Shown piece after piece: positions 46,322 through 57,614 of a stretch of 64,000 nucleotides of DNA. The notes below the pieces were generated by a model. It was not told where the DNA came from, did not search any database, and saw only the letters and a list, made by a program, of their open reading frames with translations. A program made the translations under genes and the position numbers. Origin of the DNA: Larix kaempferi (taxonomy: Eukaryota > Streptophyta > Pinopsida > Pinales > Pinaceae); contig BSBM01000904.1 of NCBI GenBank assembly GCA_027924585.1, positions 16,327,501-16,391,500 of the forward strand, read 5' to 3'. How positions within the stretch are numbered: position 1 is the stretch's first letter; every line of letters begins with the position of its first letter.

Positions 46322-46744
46322 TTACAATGTATGATGCAAATGCCAATCTAACACATAGTTTGCTAACGAATCAGCTAAATTGTTTAAATTTCTTGGAATG
46401 TGTTCATATCTGATAGAATGAAAATGTCTTTCCAATAATCTAACTCGTAGAAACTGTCGTAGCAATCCTGGATCTCTGATCCGATAGACACCTGTTAACT
46501 GAAATACAATTAGTTGTGAGTCAAGCCTTACCTCCAGGTATGAAATGCCATGACCGAGGGCATCTCGGAGAAGTTCTATAACTGCACTGTATTCAGCCAC
46601 ATTGTTCGTGGTAGGTCCCAAACAAACCCCCCCCGAAGAGACAAGTTGGTCAGCGGGTGAATAAATGACCCAAGCTGCTGCAGCCAACTGACAGGTGTGG
46701 CGACTGGCGCCATCAGCAAATCCTAAGAAATGTGCGGTTGACAT
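46322..46744 (-). CDS. Archaeal-type RNase H (aRNH) of element C
   Basis: About 140 residues starting MSTAHFLGFADGASR. Catalytic acids: D in FADGAS, E in NNVAEYSAV, D in RLDSQL, D in NLADSLAN, all present. The frame has no stop or frameshift. It is homologous to the aRNH of element A but clearly diverged. The ATG at 46744 was chosen because the A copy starts at the same residue and both follow an acceptor-like (CATGTACCAG here), hinting at a spliced message. The frame is open upstream to 46795. Retention of this enzyme in an element that has lost RT is notable. Confidence 0.85.
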   Translation of the reverse strand: MSTAHFLGFADGASRHTCQLAAAAWVIYSPADQLVSSGGVCLGPTTNNVAEYSAVIELLRDALGHGISYLEVRLDSQLIVFQLTGVYRIRDPGLLRQFLRVRLLERHFHSIRYEHIPRNLNNLADSLANYVLDWHLHHTL

Positions 46745-46864
46745 CTGGTACATGCAACGAGAAGCACACATCAGATCACCTAACGAACATAACAAAACTA
46801 ACTATACAAAAATATACAGCTATGTTACAAGAAAAAGTACTTCAACCTAGGCGTAGTACTTCTT

Positions 46865-46874
46865 CAGGTAGGGT
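46865..46874 (-). other. Deletion junction replacing RT to integrase in element C
   Basis: The pol frame reads EEDPGINP, the segment just before RT, and then enters, out of frame, the last codons of pol (YLKKYYA then TAG; element A ends YLKRYYA). Everything between is missing, about 2.6 kb by comparison with element A. The fused frame stops at once (TGA). Confidence 0.85.
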
Positions 46875-49800
46875 TAATGCCTGGATCTTCCTCAGGAGGC
46901 CGGGCAAAGGTATTATGGAACTCACGGAAAAGGTTAGCATATGGGATTATTTCATCGAGATAACATCCCGTTTCAAAGAGAATGTTTCCGTTAACTCCAG
47001 TAAAAATGTTCACCAACGAGGTATGTGCTCTATTGGCTTCAACAATGGCAACTTGTGAAGGGGTGAGACCAGTGTTCTCATCGGGTGGTGAACAAAATTC
47101 TCCTCTCTCTAATAAGTGAAGAAAAGGAAACAAGAATGACACACGATTTAAAGGTTCACGAGGATGGTCTGGGTCATTCAAAGCTTCTAACATTTCTTCA
47201 TCAGAAGGTAAAGTAATTCCTGAACTGTTGAGAGAATGAATTGGGTTAGGTATCTGAGTAGTGGCATAATCTATATTTGGCTCAACAGACACCAATTGAG
47301 TCGACATATGTCCTGTTGTAGTTTGATGAGACTCCAAATGGGTAACTTCTACAACAGGGGTAGGTACGGAGGGGTTTGTATTAGTTGAGAGAAACTCGGA
47401 ATTAGTTGTTGAACCAATTATAGGAGTTTCAGACGATGAACATCCTTCAGTACCAACAAATAAAGTAGGAGCGGGTAGGTCAAAAGTGCCAATCAGTGAT
47501 CCAAAAAGTCCTGCTCCTAAACTCTCGCTAACTGGGGTGGTTTGATCAATCATAGGAATCGTGGTTTCTGTAGAAGTCTGGTGTTTTCCTTGAGTGAAAG
47601 AAAGTTGATCGACTGTAACGATCTTACCTTCAAATGGGAACATGACCACTCGAAAAACTGCCGATGCTATAGCTTGCATGGCATAAGTCCAACTCCTGCC
47701 CAATAACATGTTGTAATCGAGCGGAGCGTCCAGAACTTCAATCTCAACAGCAACTGTCTTACCGGCCAAAGTGACATTAAATGATGGCAAAACTCCATGT
47801 GGACGGAAAGTTCTGCCATCAAATGCAGTAAGCATTGTGTTGGAAGGGACTAACTCAGGAGAACCTAGAGCTTTCCAGCAGGAAATAGACATTACGCAGG
47901 TCGACGCTCCCTCATCTACTACAGCTCGTCTTATGGTCATTGGACCATGAACGACTTCAATCTGGAGGGCAACGTGATATGGCAACCGGTATTTGACATC
48001 AGTCATATCAAATCGCGCAGACATGTTGGAGGACTCCATACTCCCAATAGCTGCCAGAAGTGCATTTCGTTGCAAAGGACAACTCTGCAAGACTTCTAAG
48101 GTAGACATGGCACAAGGAGTTTGGGCTAGATCTTCAACCACATTGTAGTTGGAAGCAGCCCGCGTGTTGGGATTGTGCGATGCCCTCTTTAAGACACCTT
48201 TCGGAATCTTAGGCATTGGGTCCACAGGTATGTGAAGTGGAGTGGAGGATTCAGCAATCTCCTTATCCTTTCTCTGCGTTTCCGGGGTATAGTTCTTAGC
48301 TCTGGTTTGCAAAAGTGCATCTGATTTGACCATGTTTATGAATGTTTGATCAACCGAAGCGTGTGAGGTGCCCCCAGTTTTGGAGGTGCCAGAAGTGGAG
48401 CCTTGCCCTTTGGGAAATGGGTCTTTCAAGACGGCAGGCTTCTTCTCTTTCAAGAGCTTCTGGGCTTCTTCTAGTAGAGGGCATTGATGAGTAAGGTGGT
48501 TTTGTTTGCAAAGTTTACAAGGAAACCTAACCTTCTTCTCTTCTTTATTACCCTCTTCGGCATTATCTTTTTTGGGCTTTTGTTGGTTCCCCTCTCCTTT
48601 CTTGCCCTTCTTTTTGTTGTTGGGCTGCCGAGGGCCCTTTTGATTGTTCTGAACCTGCTTAACAGATTCAGAAGTAGAAGGAGAGGTTGTGACGGAAGCA
48701 ATGTCTGCAGTCGAATGTTTGACAGTTAAGGCTTGGACCTGTTTGGTCAGTGCTTCGAAAGCTGCAGAGTTAACCGAACCCACTATGCCGTCAGCATGTG
48801 GTCCGGGTTTGGGCCTACTTAGATCAGTGTTTGATCTCGGTGCGTCTGGTATAATCTCATACAGTAAACCAGATTGTGCGTATACAAGGTCTAACTGTTG
48901 AGTCCTTAAAATGGCCTCTTCTTCATTGGAGACTCCAGATGTCGCTACTTCCTTATAAATATAAGGAAGGAGTGATTTCAAGTACCACTCGAGTAGGAAC
49001 TCTGGAGGGATATTGGCCTTTATGAGCCTCTTCCGTCTTCACCACTCCTGAATGTGGTCAGATAGGTGAGTGGCTTTGTTTTGTCTAAAAGTAGACAAAA
49101 GTTCTGTTCCGGCATCATACCGAACAGGAAGTTGGAAATGGTTCAAAAAGACGGTGGCCAGATCCCCAAAACTAGAGAAAGTAGCCGCAGGCAACTCAAT
49201 GTACCATTTGGCCGCGGGACCAGTTAAGGTCCTTTGAAACAATCTCAATCTGATGGAATCTTCGTTCAATGAATTTGAAGAACACCACAAGTGAAAGGTA
49301 GTGACATGGTCACCAGGATCTTCACCAGCTTTGCCTTCGAATTTGGGAATATCCGAAGGTAATTTGGTGGGAACTGATGGCCATGCTGAGTTATGACACA
49401 CCGGATCATTAGTCAATTTCGAAAGGTCTGGCAAATTCAAAGTTGCCAGAAAAGGTAGACGAGGCCGATAAGATGGAGCTTGATAAGGGAAAGCACCCAT
49501 TGTTTGTCCCATGAATTGTTGGTAGGGGTTGCCCCCAGCCATTTGGTGATTAGGGTTGCCCCCGGCCATGTGTTGGTAGGGGTTTCCGCCTCCCAACTGT
49601 TGATAGGGGTTGCCCCCAGTTAACTGTTGGTAGGGGTTGCCCCCAGGTATTTGTTGGTAGGGGTTGCCCCCTGCCAGTTGTTGTTGTTGTGAGAAAGAAT
49701 GATTAAAATTTCCCCACCCATACGAGAGCGGATTAGTGCTTTGTTGGTTCGTCCATTGTGGCTGGGTGTTAGCCCCGCCATATTGCTGGTTGAAAAAGTT

Positions 49801-50640
49801 GCCCCCTCCTCCTGAAAATAAGGAAAAAGGAACATTATTTGCAGGCATGCTACCCTGATTCAAGTTAGGGCCTACAAAGTTGTTGAAACCAGCCGAAGCT
49901 GATGTGGACGGTGCAGTCATGGTACCCATGACTGGCATGTTTGCTGAAACACTTGGTCCTACCACAGGTGTGGAAACCCAAGTACTAGGGATCTGATATA
50001 AAGGTTGTGAAGTAGAAGGTGTTGCACAGTTAGCCATACTGCTAGGTCTAACAGTAGGCGTGGGAATAGATGCCATTGTTGTGAAACTAGGCATTCCTAA
50101 GGTACTAGTGTTAAAACTAAAAGATGGAGTAGGCACAGACGCAGTTTGTGCCTGACTAGATGTAGCAGTAAAAGAAGGGTTAACTGTGCTGGTATTCATA
50201 CCTAAGGTGGGAGTTTGGGGACCCCCTGGTTCACCTCCTGTGTTAGTCATCAGATAATCGGGAAACAAAAGATCTGCACTGAAAAGGGGCTGTTGGAAAC
50301 CAACAGGTGACAGCACCGGAATTCTAGTGTCAGTTAAGGGAGGATTGAAAGGAGTGCTATACTCCGCGGAAGTAAGATCTTCCACCTCAACAGTACTAAA
50401 ATGTTGTTGCTCTGTGATACCTGGTGATGGTTCCTCAAGAACCTCAGTTTCAAGGTTTTCTGTTATAAGTATTTCTTCAAGCAGTTCTATTTCAGAGGTA
50501 ATTTCTGAAGAAATACTGGGGTTTACCCTCTGTCTTGTAGCTGGTTGTAAAGGCTCTATTCTAATAGGAGGAAGGTTTTGAATCCTTCTCGATCTACGGA
50601 GTTGTTGATTCTCCGTGATTATAGATATCCAATAAACAGC
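46871..50640 (-). pseudogene. Gag-protease of element C (one TGA stop)
   Basis: Sense order: N-terminus with LRRSRRIQNLPP (also seen in A and E), a serine/threonine-rich part, six GGNPYQQ decapeptides (about 49497-49680), the Gag core (LPFLATLNLPDLSKL, RTLTGPAAKWYIELP), a stop TGA at 49039-49041 where A has an Arg codon, a zinc knuckle CKLCKQNHLTHQC (CX2CX3HX4C, about 48500), and protease with VVDEGASTCVMS (about 47900) and YNMLLGRSW. The frame is otherwise open for about 1,250 codons. It is open from 50640, but the first in-frame ATG is only at 50250, so the start may be joined by splicing or be non-ATG. With one stop it cannot make a full Gag-protease without readthrough. Confidence 0.85.
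49497..49690 (-). repeat. GGNPYQQ decapeptide repeats in gag (C)
   Basis: Six 30-bp units encoding GGNPYQQ plus three variable residues (for example GGNPYQQLTG), preceded by a short Gln run. They occupy the place of the Pro/Gly tract of the A/E family. Confidence 0.88.
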
Positions 50641-52629
50641 CTAGAACCTAGTGGCCACTAAGACTAGGGGGCAAACAGCACACCAACTAAAAATTCCTAA
50701 GTATTCAAACCAATCAAACAAAGGTGCCTTCCGGAGAAGAGTCTGGGATGATGAGGGCCCAGAACAGATCAACGAAGGATGAAGAACAGTTACCCGGGGT
50801 CCACAATACAATGACTAAGGGTGCAAGCGCTGGAATCACCCAACCGCCCTCCCAAAGACCTGCAAGGGATTTCCTCCCGCGTCTGTCCTAGGTACAGCAG
50901 ATATACCCTCTGCTGTCACCTGTGTAAGAACCTAAAAGTCTGATACTAAGGATACCAAAACACCGAAAAATCCTGGGGGAACAGTCACCGGTCGAATCAG
51001 AAAGCGTGGGCAGGGTAGCTAAGCCCGAAACTCGAAAGAGTCCCCAATACGCTATCCAATCCTGGCGTATGCTCAATCAGAAAGTAGGAGAGGTATTCCC
51101 ACAAACCGATCTCACATTGACCTACTGCATATGCTCCCAGGCAATTTTTGAGTGTAGTGGATTTGCCTAAATGATAATCTCACTACGATTATTGCGCAAT
51201 GTGTGATCTTGGGTGGTTTAAGATGATTTAAACCCAAGACCCTAACCAAGACTAGTTGGTGTAGTGTGCCCTAAAAAAGAAAAGGTTTCTAGTTCATTTT
51301 ATTAATAAATTTTAAGGGCTTTTATTACGCAAAGGGGATAGTGAGTGTGTGAATGTGGTTATAACAAGAAAACTAAATGCAAATATATTCAAATTTTCTT
51401 ACAACAGAACTCTTTTATTTTTTACTTTTTCATCTATCTTTTTCGAAAATGCAAATCTAAGCAAACTTTCCTACTAATTTTTTGTTTTCTTTTTGAATTA
51501 AACAAAATATACTAAGCAATTTTGCATTGACAAAACAAGTTCTATTTAACTTAAAGTACCAAAATTTTTTTGCTTTTTCAATGACCGAAAAAGAACTATG
51601 AAAAAAAAAAAAAAAAAAAAAAAATGGAAAGCCAAATAAAAACTTCTTATGCAAAAGTGGAAGTATGGCAAATGTTCTTGAGCCTACAGCTATCGAAATC
51701 TAACTCGAGAAAGGCTTGGTCTACAGGTTTTTTTACTCAGGAAAAAGCCTATAAACTTGGACACTAAGTGGAAGAAAAACAAGGAGAGAACACCCAAGGA
51801 CTGACCTAAAGTGCTTAACCCTAACAAGACCACAAAGCCAAGTATACGTAGACAAGCAGGCTGTTCTGCTAACACGAAGAAAACTGAGAGGTGGAAACTA
51901 GCCTAGAGCTGTTAAAGAAGCACTTGTGACCATCAAAAGACAAAAAAGTCTCGGGAAAAACATGAAACTAGACACAAAAAGACACCCTAAAAGCTCTACC
52001 AAAGACCAAAACCCTAAACAAAGGACATGGACAGTAGAGAACATACAACTTCACCACAAACAACAGACACAGGAGTGTACAGGTTTGTAAATGGGCAAAA
52101 GTAGTCAGGGTCTGAAAACAAGTGAAAATGTTCGTCACCGAACACCACTAGGTCTTCCAAATAGGTCAAAAAGGTCTCAAAGAAATCCAAAGGTCAACAA
52201 ATGGTTTAAAACATGGAAAAACTTTAAGGAGCGGTTCTATGACTTGAATCAATGATTAAAACCTTAACCAATCATCCCAACAATCCTACAACAAAGTCAG
52301 AAAATCTCCATAGGGCCAAAAGCAAGAAAAATCAAAAAATGGCTGCTTCAGAAAAAATACTCTACTGTGCAGTAGAGCAACTCGCGCCCATGCCAAAACG
52401 GGCGCTACTGCATATACAGTACAGTAGCGTATGGGCGCTACTGTGTATATGAAATAGTAGCGCTCATCTTTAAAAGGCTAGGAAACTGACCTTGGGGGGT
52501 ATGGAAATTGATGAAAGCAGGCAAGCCAAGACAAAAGATACCTGAAAAGGTTCTTAGCAAGTCGAAGAAATCAAAATCAACCGAGAAGACAACCAACAAC
52601 AATGGTTTCCTAAAGCCAAAACACTTAGT
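50641..52629 (-). other. Leader of element C
   Basis: About 2 kb between the primer-binding site and the open gag frame. Non-coding, with a 24-base A run (51601-51624). The motif cluster 52360-52465 lies 165-270 nt from the primer-binding site. A TAG at 50641-50643, in acceptor context, marks the start of the open gag frame. Confidence 0.65.
52360..52465. promoter_or_regulatory. Family-C motif cluster in the leader
   Basis: CTCTACTG/CAGTAGAG (52360-52367, 52370-52377), CGCTACTG (52403-52410), CAGTAGCG (52422-52429), then GGGCGCTACTG and TAGTAGCGCTC. The same GTAGCG unit occurs in the LTR and next to the antisense gene. Confidence 0.72.
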
Positions 52630-52647
52630 TCCCCAGTATGGTCGCCA
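52630..52647 (-). other. Primer-binding site of element C
   Basis: The sense strand reads TGGCGACCATACTGGGGA three bases after the 5' LTR. The sites of E are of the same type. Confidence 0.88.
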
Positions 52648-52650
52648 GTC

Positions 52651-53673
52651 TGTTGGCGGATATTTCTACCCTATAGTCAGGAAACTAAACTATCAACTTG
52701 GTTGGGGTGACAGGTAAGTGTATTTATGTCATTTACAGAAGTGTTTGCAAAAGAAATAGATTACAGATTTAGAGAACATACCTTTCACTGGAGTCTGATC
52801 CTAGCCTTGACCCAGCCTTGTGTCTAGCTCTCAAATCTTCCTTCTTTCAGCAAACCTGAAACAACAATACCTTCCTCAAACACTTTGGGCAACATATAAA
52901 TCATAAAATAAACAAAAATTATGTTTAATATCCAGTATTGACCAAAATGAATCCAACTCAAAATGCCATTTAATAACACCTTCAGATTGGAACAAGGAAA
53001 CACTTCAACCTTTATTTGTCAAAATAGTATGCAGTACAAATATACCTGATAATGAAGCAGGCTCCTGCAACTAGATCCTGGGCTCTGGCTCTGCTCTGAT
53101 CTGAATGTCTTCTGCAACAGTTTCTCCATTAACTCATCCTCTCATTCTTTAGTAAGCATTTGCATTCATAATTTCTTCTAACCTTGCTCCCTTAGCCTTC
53201 TAGGAATTTATAGGTTTAAGGAAGCAGTTCCAGTCGATGAGGAGGTTGGGGAAGTTAAGAAACTGTCTTCAACTAATCCTCTTCGATGGATTAATATATT
53301 TTTTAATCATTTTTTAAGGTACACGCGACTATTACACAGTGGAGTAGCGTATAGGGCGCTACTCTATTGTTTAAACAATAGCGCTCATTTAGTTTTAAAT
53401 TGTGAGCGCTACTTTGATAAGAAGGAGTAGCGTATACATTGATATGGGCGCTACTATTATGCACAGGAGTCGCGTATGGGCGCTGGTCTCTTTAAGTAGA
53501 GTAGCGCTCATACCTCAAAATGATATTTTTGTATGTTTTCCAGTATTCTCAGGAAATGGGATGAGTTGTCATGATATCCAAGGTCAACATGCTCCTCCAT
53601 CCAAGTTGTCCTTTTGTGTGATCAGCAGCTCAGGGTGATCACGGACGGAGAGGTGCAAGTTTGACCTATAACA
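52651..53673 (-). repeat. Element C 5' LTR
   Basis: 1023 bp, the partner of 41404-42426 with two differences seen. Flanked on the right by the CATGT duplication. Motif cluster at 53342-53511. Confidence 0.94.
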
Positions 53674-53678
53674 CATGT

Positions 53679-54335
53679 CATGAATGAAAACAAATTGTGT
53701 TTAATTGCTTGAAATAAATTGTGAATGCTGAAATGGTTATTTTCCGGTGAAAGGATGAACATGAATGAGTTCCTGTGTATATTGGGAAAGCATGAAATGT
53801 GTGGAAGTCTCATGAATAAAGCATGGACATTCCATGTCAATTGGGCAAATAATTGACTAATTTTAACATTGTGTTATGCTTGTTCTAACAGGAATTGCCA
53901 TGATGAGTCTCACGGGTGAGAAATTGAAAGCCATTGATTACAGCTATTACTAGCCAAGTGTTGCTGGTGAGAAAAGAGAAAGCCATTTGTGCACCATGCT
54001 CATGGCAGCAGACCATAAGCTATTTGTTTTGGCTGGAAGTCTTCCTCAATTAGTCACCAGGACAGCAAGGAAGATGAAATCCATGAAATTCCAGACTTGT
54101 AGGTCAGCTGGAAGATAAACAAATGGAAGGGATTGCTTTGGAGCAATGCCCACCTGTGGAGCTGGAAGACCAAAGCTAGCAAGAGCAGCTTGTGGAAGCC
54201 AAAGGACTTGGTCCTGAAAGCTCAAAGTAAAGGGATGAAACGCAGGACAGACCTGTCACATTTTGTGAATTTTGAATCACGTGTACAGTGGGTATATAGT
54301 CCGAAGTGTTGGAACACCGAGGACGGTGTTATTCC
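53679..54335 (+). other. Element B interior, right part
   Basis: Non-coding continuation of element B after the nested element C, ending at its polypurine tract. No domain is seen. Confidence 0.7.
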
Positions 54336-54348
54336 AAGGGGAGGGGAA
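54336..54348 (+). other. Polypurine tract of element B
   Basis: AAGGGGAGGGGAA lies directly before the TGTAATGTCCC start of the 3' LTR. Confidence 0.9.
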
Positions 54349-55733
54349 TGTAATGTCCCCAGTTTGACCCCATGGCATTAACATTATAAATGATGTATTA
54401 TTGTTATGAAATCATGGTGAGGAGCTCAAGGCCAAGGCCCGGCCATCGAATTAGTGATGCATATGATTTGCATGCTAGCCATGCACATTGGAAATTCAAA
54501 TATCATGTAATATGCATTATAATAAAAACACCCACAACTAGCTATGCAATGCAACAAAGAGATGGGGGCATGATTTCACAAGGAATTGGAAGGAAAAACA
54601 TTCAAACCCTTGAGCCAATAGAGTCAAGCCAAGTGTCAATGAGGGAACCCATCAAACCCTCAACTACCCATGTTGACTTTTGTACCCAACCATTGATTTC
54701 TCCCAAGAGTTGGTTGAGGTAGTTAATGCCTTGGGAATGGAGAGGTATGGCTGTCCAAATTCGGGTATGGGCAAGCCACCCTTCATGGAAAATCGTGTTG
54801 GTCTCCTTGGGCAAGAAAAGAGCCACGAAATTGCTCTCTAATCCATTATGCAACTATCAGTATTGCTCCCTCACGCAGCTCTAGCTGCTTGGGCGTTTTT
54901 CCTCCATGGTTTTCTAGTTTTCCCTTCATCTTTTTACCTGGGAAGGGCATTTTTGTATTGATTACCAGTGGGGAAGAAAATAGAACGTTTGTGAGTCTTC
55001 CTGGAGGTCATTTAGGCCATTGGAAAGGATCCTAACCAGTGGAGAGAAATCGGTTTTGCTCCCTGGGGTTGAAATCGAAATTCCACAGTTCGCTTGGGTG
55101 AACCACGAATTGGGATAGCCAATGTGGACCCTGTTTTGTGAACACCTCTGTTGTAAATGTGTAACCCTGTCAATGATCGTTTTGCTATGAGAAGAAAGAG
55201 TATGTTGGGGTACAGGTAATGGGTAATCCATTGTTCTGGCTTGAGCTTGAGAATGAGCATCCATTGTTCCATTGTATCCTGATAAACCCAGCTATGGACT
55301 GGCTTGGCTCGGATGAAATGGTTAATGGGCTGTGTGTGAGTCGGAATGTTCCCTTTTCCTTCTGAGAATCATGCCCAGCTCGGGGGTGGCCTTTGGACGG
55401 ACTCAGTATAATATGTCGAAGAGCCTATGATTGGGTGGAACGTTGCAGTGACATAGCTAGTTGCTTGGGGCAGTTGCAAAATGAAGATAAGTGTTTTATG
55501 CCTCTATATTTACTTATGCACTATATTAATTCAATAACTGTTGATATGCTGTATGCATGAGTAATGTGTGTGGATGTTTTAATTCCGTTGTGCATCATAA
55601 TTGATTTGTTTTACATCTACACATTCATAATTTATTTATATGGATCTAACTAATGGGCTGAGGTCATGGGAAAGCCCTGAATTTAGCATCATGTACCCTG
55701 CCTTGCATTGGTTAAATGGGTGGGTACGTGACA
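54349..55733 (+). repeat. Element B 3' LTR
   Basis: 1385 bp, the partner of 34209-35592. It ends GGTACGTGACA and is followed by GGACC, the target-site duplication, and then the rest of the E LTR. Confidence 0.93.
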
Positions 55734-56419
55734 GGACCCTATCCCTGACCTCTTGGGAGAGCTGGAACTCGATTCCTAACACCTTAGAAAGATCCCTTAA
55801 GTCTCTCCTATCATATATCAACCTATCATATATCAACCTATCCTATCCATACCCTATCCACTTAGTCCTATTTAAATGAAGCTCACTCCCATCCCAAGGG
55901 GAGAAAGTCGATGGTACTCTTATGCTGGTCAAATCAAGCCTAATAGATCTAACACTCTAGCTTGAGGAACATCCACTTCTCTCTAGGACCTTTGGCATGG
56001 CTTGTCAAAAGGAGCTTGCAGCGTTAAGTCTATGGTTGTAATCCTCTTTTATATTGTACTCCTCACTTTTTAATACAGTTAATATAATTGCTTTCCATGA
56101 ATGTTGTCTCCTTGATGATGTTTAGAGATTTCCTCCTTAACTGTTAGCTTAGATCTATCATATGAGATATATGCTTTCACTTCTCGTGGTCTGTCACATG
56201 TTCGACAGGGTTTATCTACTTGCGATCTAAAAATGCTGGAGCATTGGATAAACGAAGGAGAAAGGGATCTACAAATCTAAGGTAAACGATCTGCTCTTAC
56301 ATTTGTATTTATATACGATCTAGGAAAGTATTTTATGTTCTATCTTATTTGTTATAGACTTACGTTAAGCTAGGGAGATCAGGCCTTGAGTCCATTATCG
56401 GTAGATTGTCCGCGAAACA
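55734..56419 (+). repeat. Element E first LTR, part 2
   Basis: Continues 33965-34208 after the nested element B. TATA box TATTTAAA at 55869-55876. Ends GTCCGCGAAACA. It has an extra 17-bp ATCATATATCAACCT-type duplication that the second copy lacks. Confidence 0.9.
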
Positions 56420-56423
56420 AATC

Positions 56424-56441
56424 TAGTGACCATACTGGGGA
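56424..56441 (+). other. First primer-binding site of element E
   Basis: TAGTGACCATACTGGGGA, one C/T-type change from the C element site at two positions. Only 13 bases follow before a second LTR copy begins. Confidence 0.75.
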
Positions 56442-56454
56442 ACGAACCCAGAAT

Positions 56455-57203
56455 CTCCATTACAGAGTGCGACGAAGTCAGTTAATAGACAAAAATAGCC
56501 CTTCGAGCTCTTTCTCGAAGCTTGCTGACTTGGGACCCTATCCCTAACCTCTTGAGAGAGTTGGCACTTGATTCCTAACACCTTGGAAATATCCCTTAAG
56601 TCTCTCCTATCATATCTCAACCTATCCTATCCATACCCTATCCACTTAGTCCTATTTAAATGAAGCTCACGCCCATCCCAAGGGGAGGAAGTCTATGGTA
56701 CTCTTATGCAGGTGAAATCAAGCCCAATAGATCTAACACTCTAGCTTGGGGAACATCCACTTCTCTCTAGGAGCTTTGGCATGGCTTGTCGGAAGGAGCT
56801 TGCAGCGTTAAGGCTATGGTTGTAATCCTCTTTTCTATCGTACTCCTCACTTTTTAATACAGTTAATATAATTGCTTTCCATGAATTTTGTCTCCTTGAT
56901 GATGTTTAGAGATTTTCTCCTTAGCTGTTAGCTTAAATCTATCATATGAGATATATGCTTTCACTTCTCGTGGTCCGTCACATGTTCGACAGGGTTTAGC
57001 TACTTGCAATCTGGCAGCGCTGAAGCATTGGATCAACGAAGGAGAAAGGGATCTACAAATATAAGGTAAACGATCTGCTCTTACATTTGTATTTCTATAC
57101 GATCTAGGAAAGTATTTTATGTTCTGTCTTATTTTTTCTAGACTTACGTTAAGCTAGGGAGATCAGGCCTTGAGTCCTCTCTCGGTAGATTGTCCGCGAA
57201 ACA
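56455..57203 (+). repeat. Element E second, 5'-truncated LTR copy
   Basis: Lacks the first 161 bp of the LTR and begins at CTCCATTACAG, equivalent to 34126. Reads through the site where B interrupted the first copy. TATA box at 56653-56660. Ends GTCCGCGAAACA and is followed by a good primer-binding site. Confidence 0.88.
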
Positions 57204-57207
57204 AATC

Positions 57208-57225
57208 TGGCGACCAAACTGGGGA
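57208..57225 (+). other. Second primer-binding site of element E
   Basis: TGGCGACCAAACTGGGGA, four bases after the LTR end. Confidence 0.88.
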
Positions 57226-57444
57226 AGATACATCTTGTTCTGTAGTTGTCAATCTGGGAGTCATTTTCAGTTGATTGCTTGACACAAGCCTTTTATTTGT
57301 CATTTGCTTCTTGAGTTGATTTCACTATCATATTTTCATCTTGAAGACTCTAATCTGCTTCCTCTGAGTTTGTACTACTCATTTTCAAACCATTTCATAG
57401 TTCATTGCTTGGATATTTGATTCATTTTTTAACTTAGACCTCGC

Positions 57445-57614
57445 CTGTCGCACCTGGTTAGTGAAAACAGAGTGACACTGTGTCATTTTTGGTCTCCGTT
57501 CTTTGTCTATTAGCCACTCGTCGCAGTCCTTTCATTGGTATACTACGACACCGTCGCACTCCCCGCATTGGTGAACTGCGACGTCGCATTGTGTACAAGC
57601 ACAGAGTGCGCCGA
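57445..57614. promoter_or_regulatory. Family-A motif cluster in the leader of E
   Basis: CTGTCGCA (57445), TCGTCGCA (57518-57525), CCGTCGCA (57551-57558), palindrome TGCGACGTCGCA (57577-57588) and TGCGCCGA (57607-57614). It begins about 220 nt after the primer-binding site. Element A has lost this part. Confidence 0.7.

Larger units (their letters stand above)
41404..53673 (-). mobile_element. Element C: young, deletion-derived Tat element
   Basis: Two 1023-bp LTRs (41404-42426 and 52651-53673) with only two differences that I can find, flanked by a perfect CATGT duplication (41399-41403, 53674-53678). Minus orientation, with primer-binding site and polypurine tract in place. It encodes Gag-protease (one TGA), aRNH and an antisense PMD-like gene, but RT, RT-RNase H and integrase are missing. 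It must have been mobilised in trans, and recently. It is nested in element B. Confidence 0.94.
34209..55733 (+). mobile_element. Element B: non-coding iMet-primed LTR element (LARD-like)
   Basis: Bounded by LTRs of 1384 and 1385 bp starting TGTAATGTCCC and ending (C)GTGACA or CATGACA. Target-site duplication: GGACT at 34204-34208 versus GGACC at 55734-55738 (one C/T change). A primer-binding site and polypurine tract are in place. After removing nested element C, the interior is about 6.5 kb and contains no gag, protease, RT or integrase that I can recognise, only repeat arrays. It is therefore a large retrotransposon derivative that must have moved with proteins from another element. LTR differences number about 50 of 1385 by eye. 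Confidence 0.9.

Noticed and set aside
49039-49041. Programmed readthrough at the single TGA in C gag
   Set aside because: A has an Arg codon at this site and a different stop elsewhere, so the stop is not a conserved recoding site.
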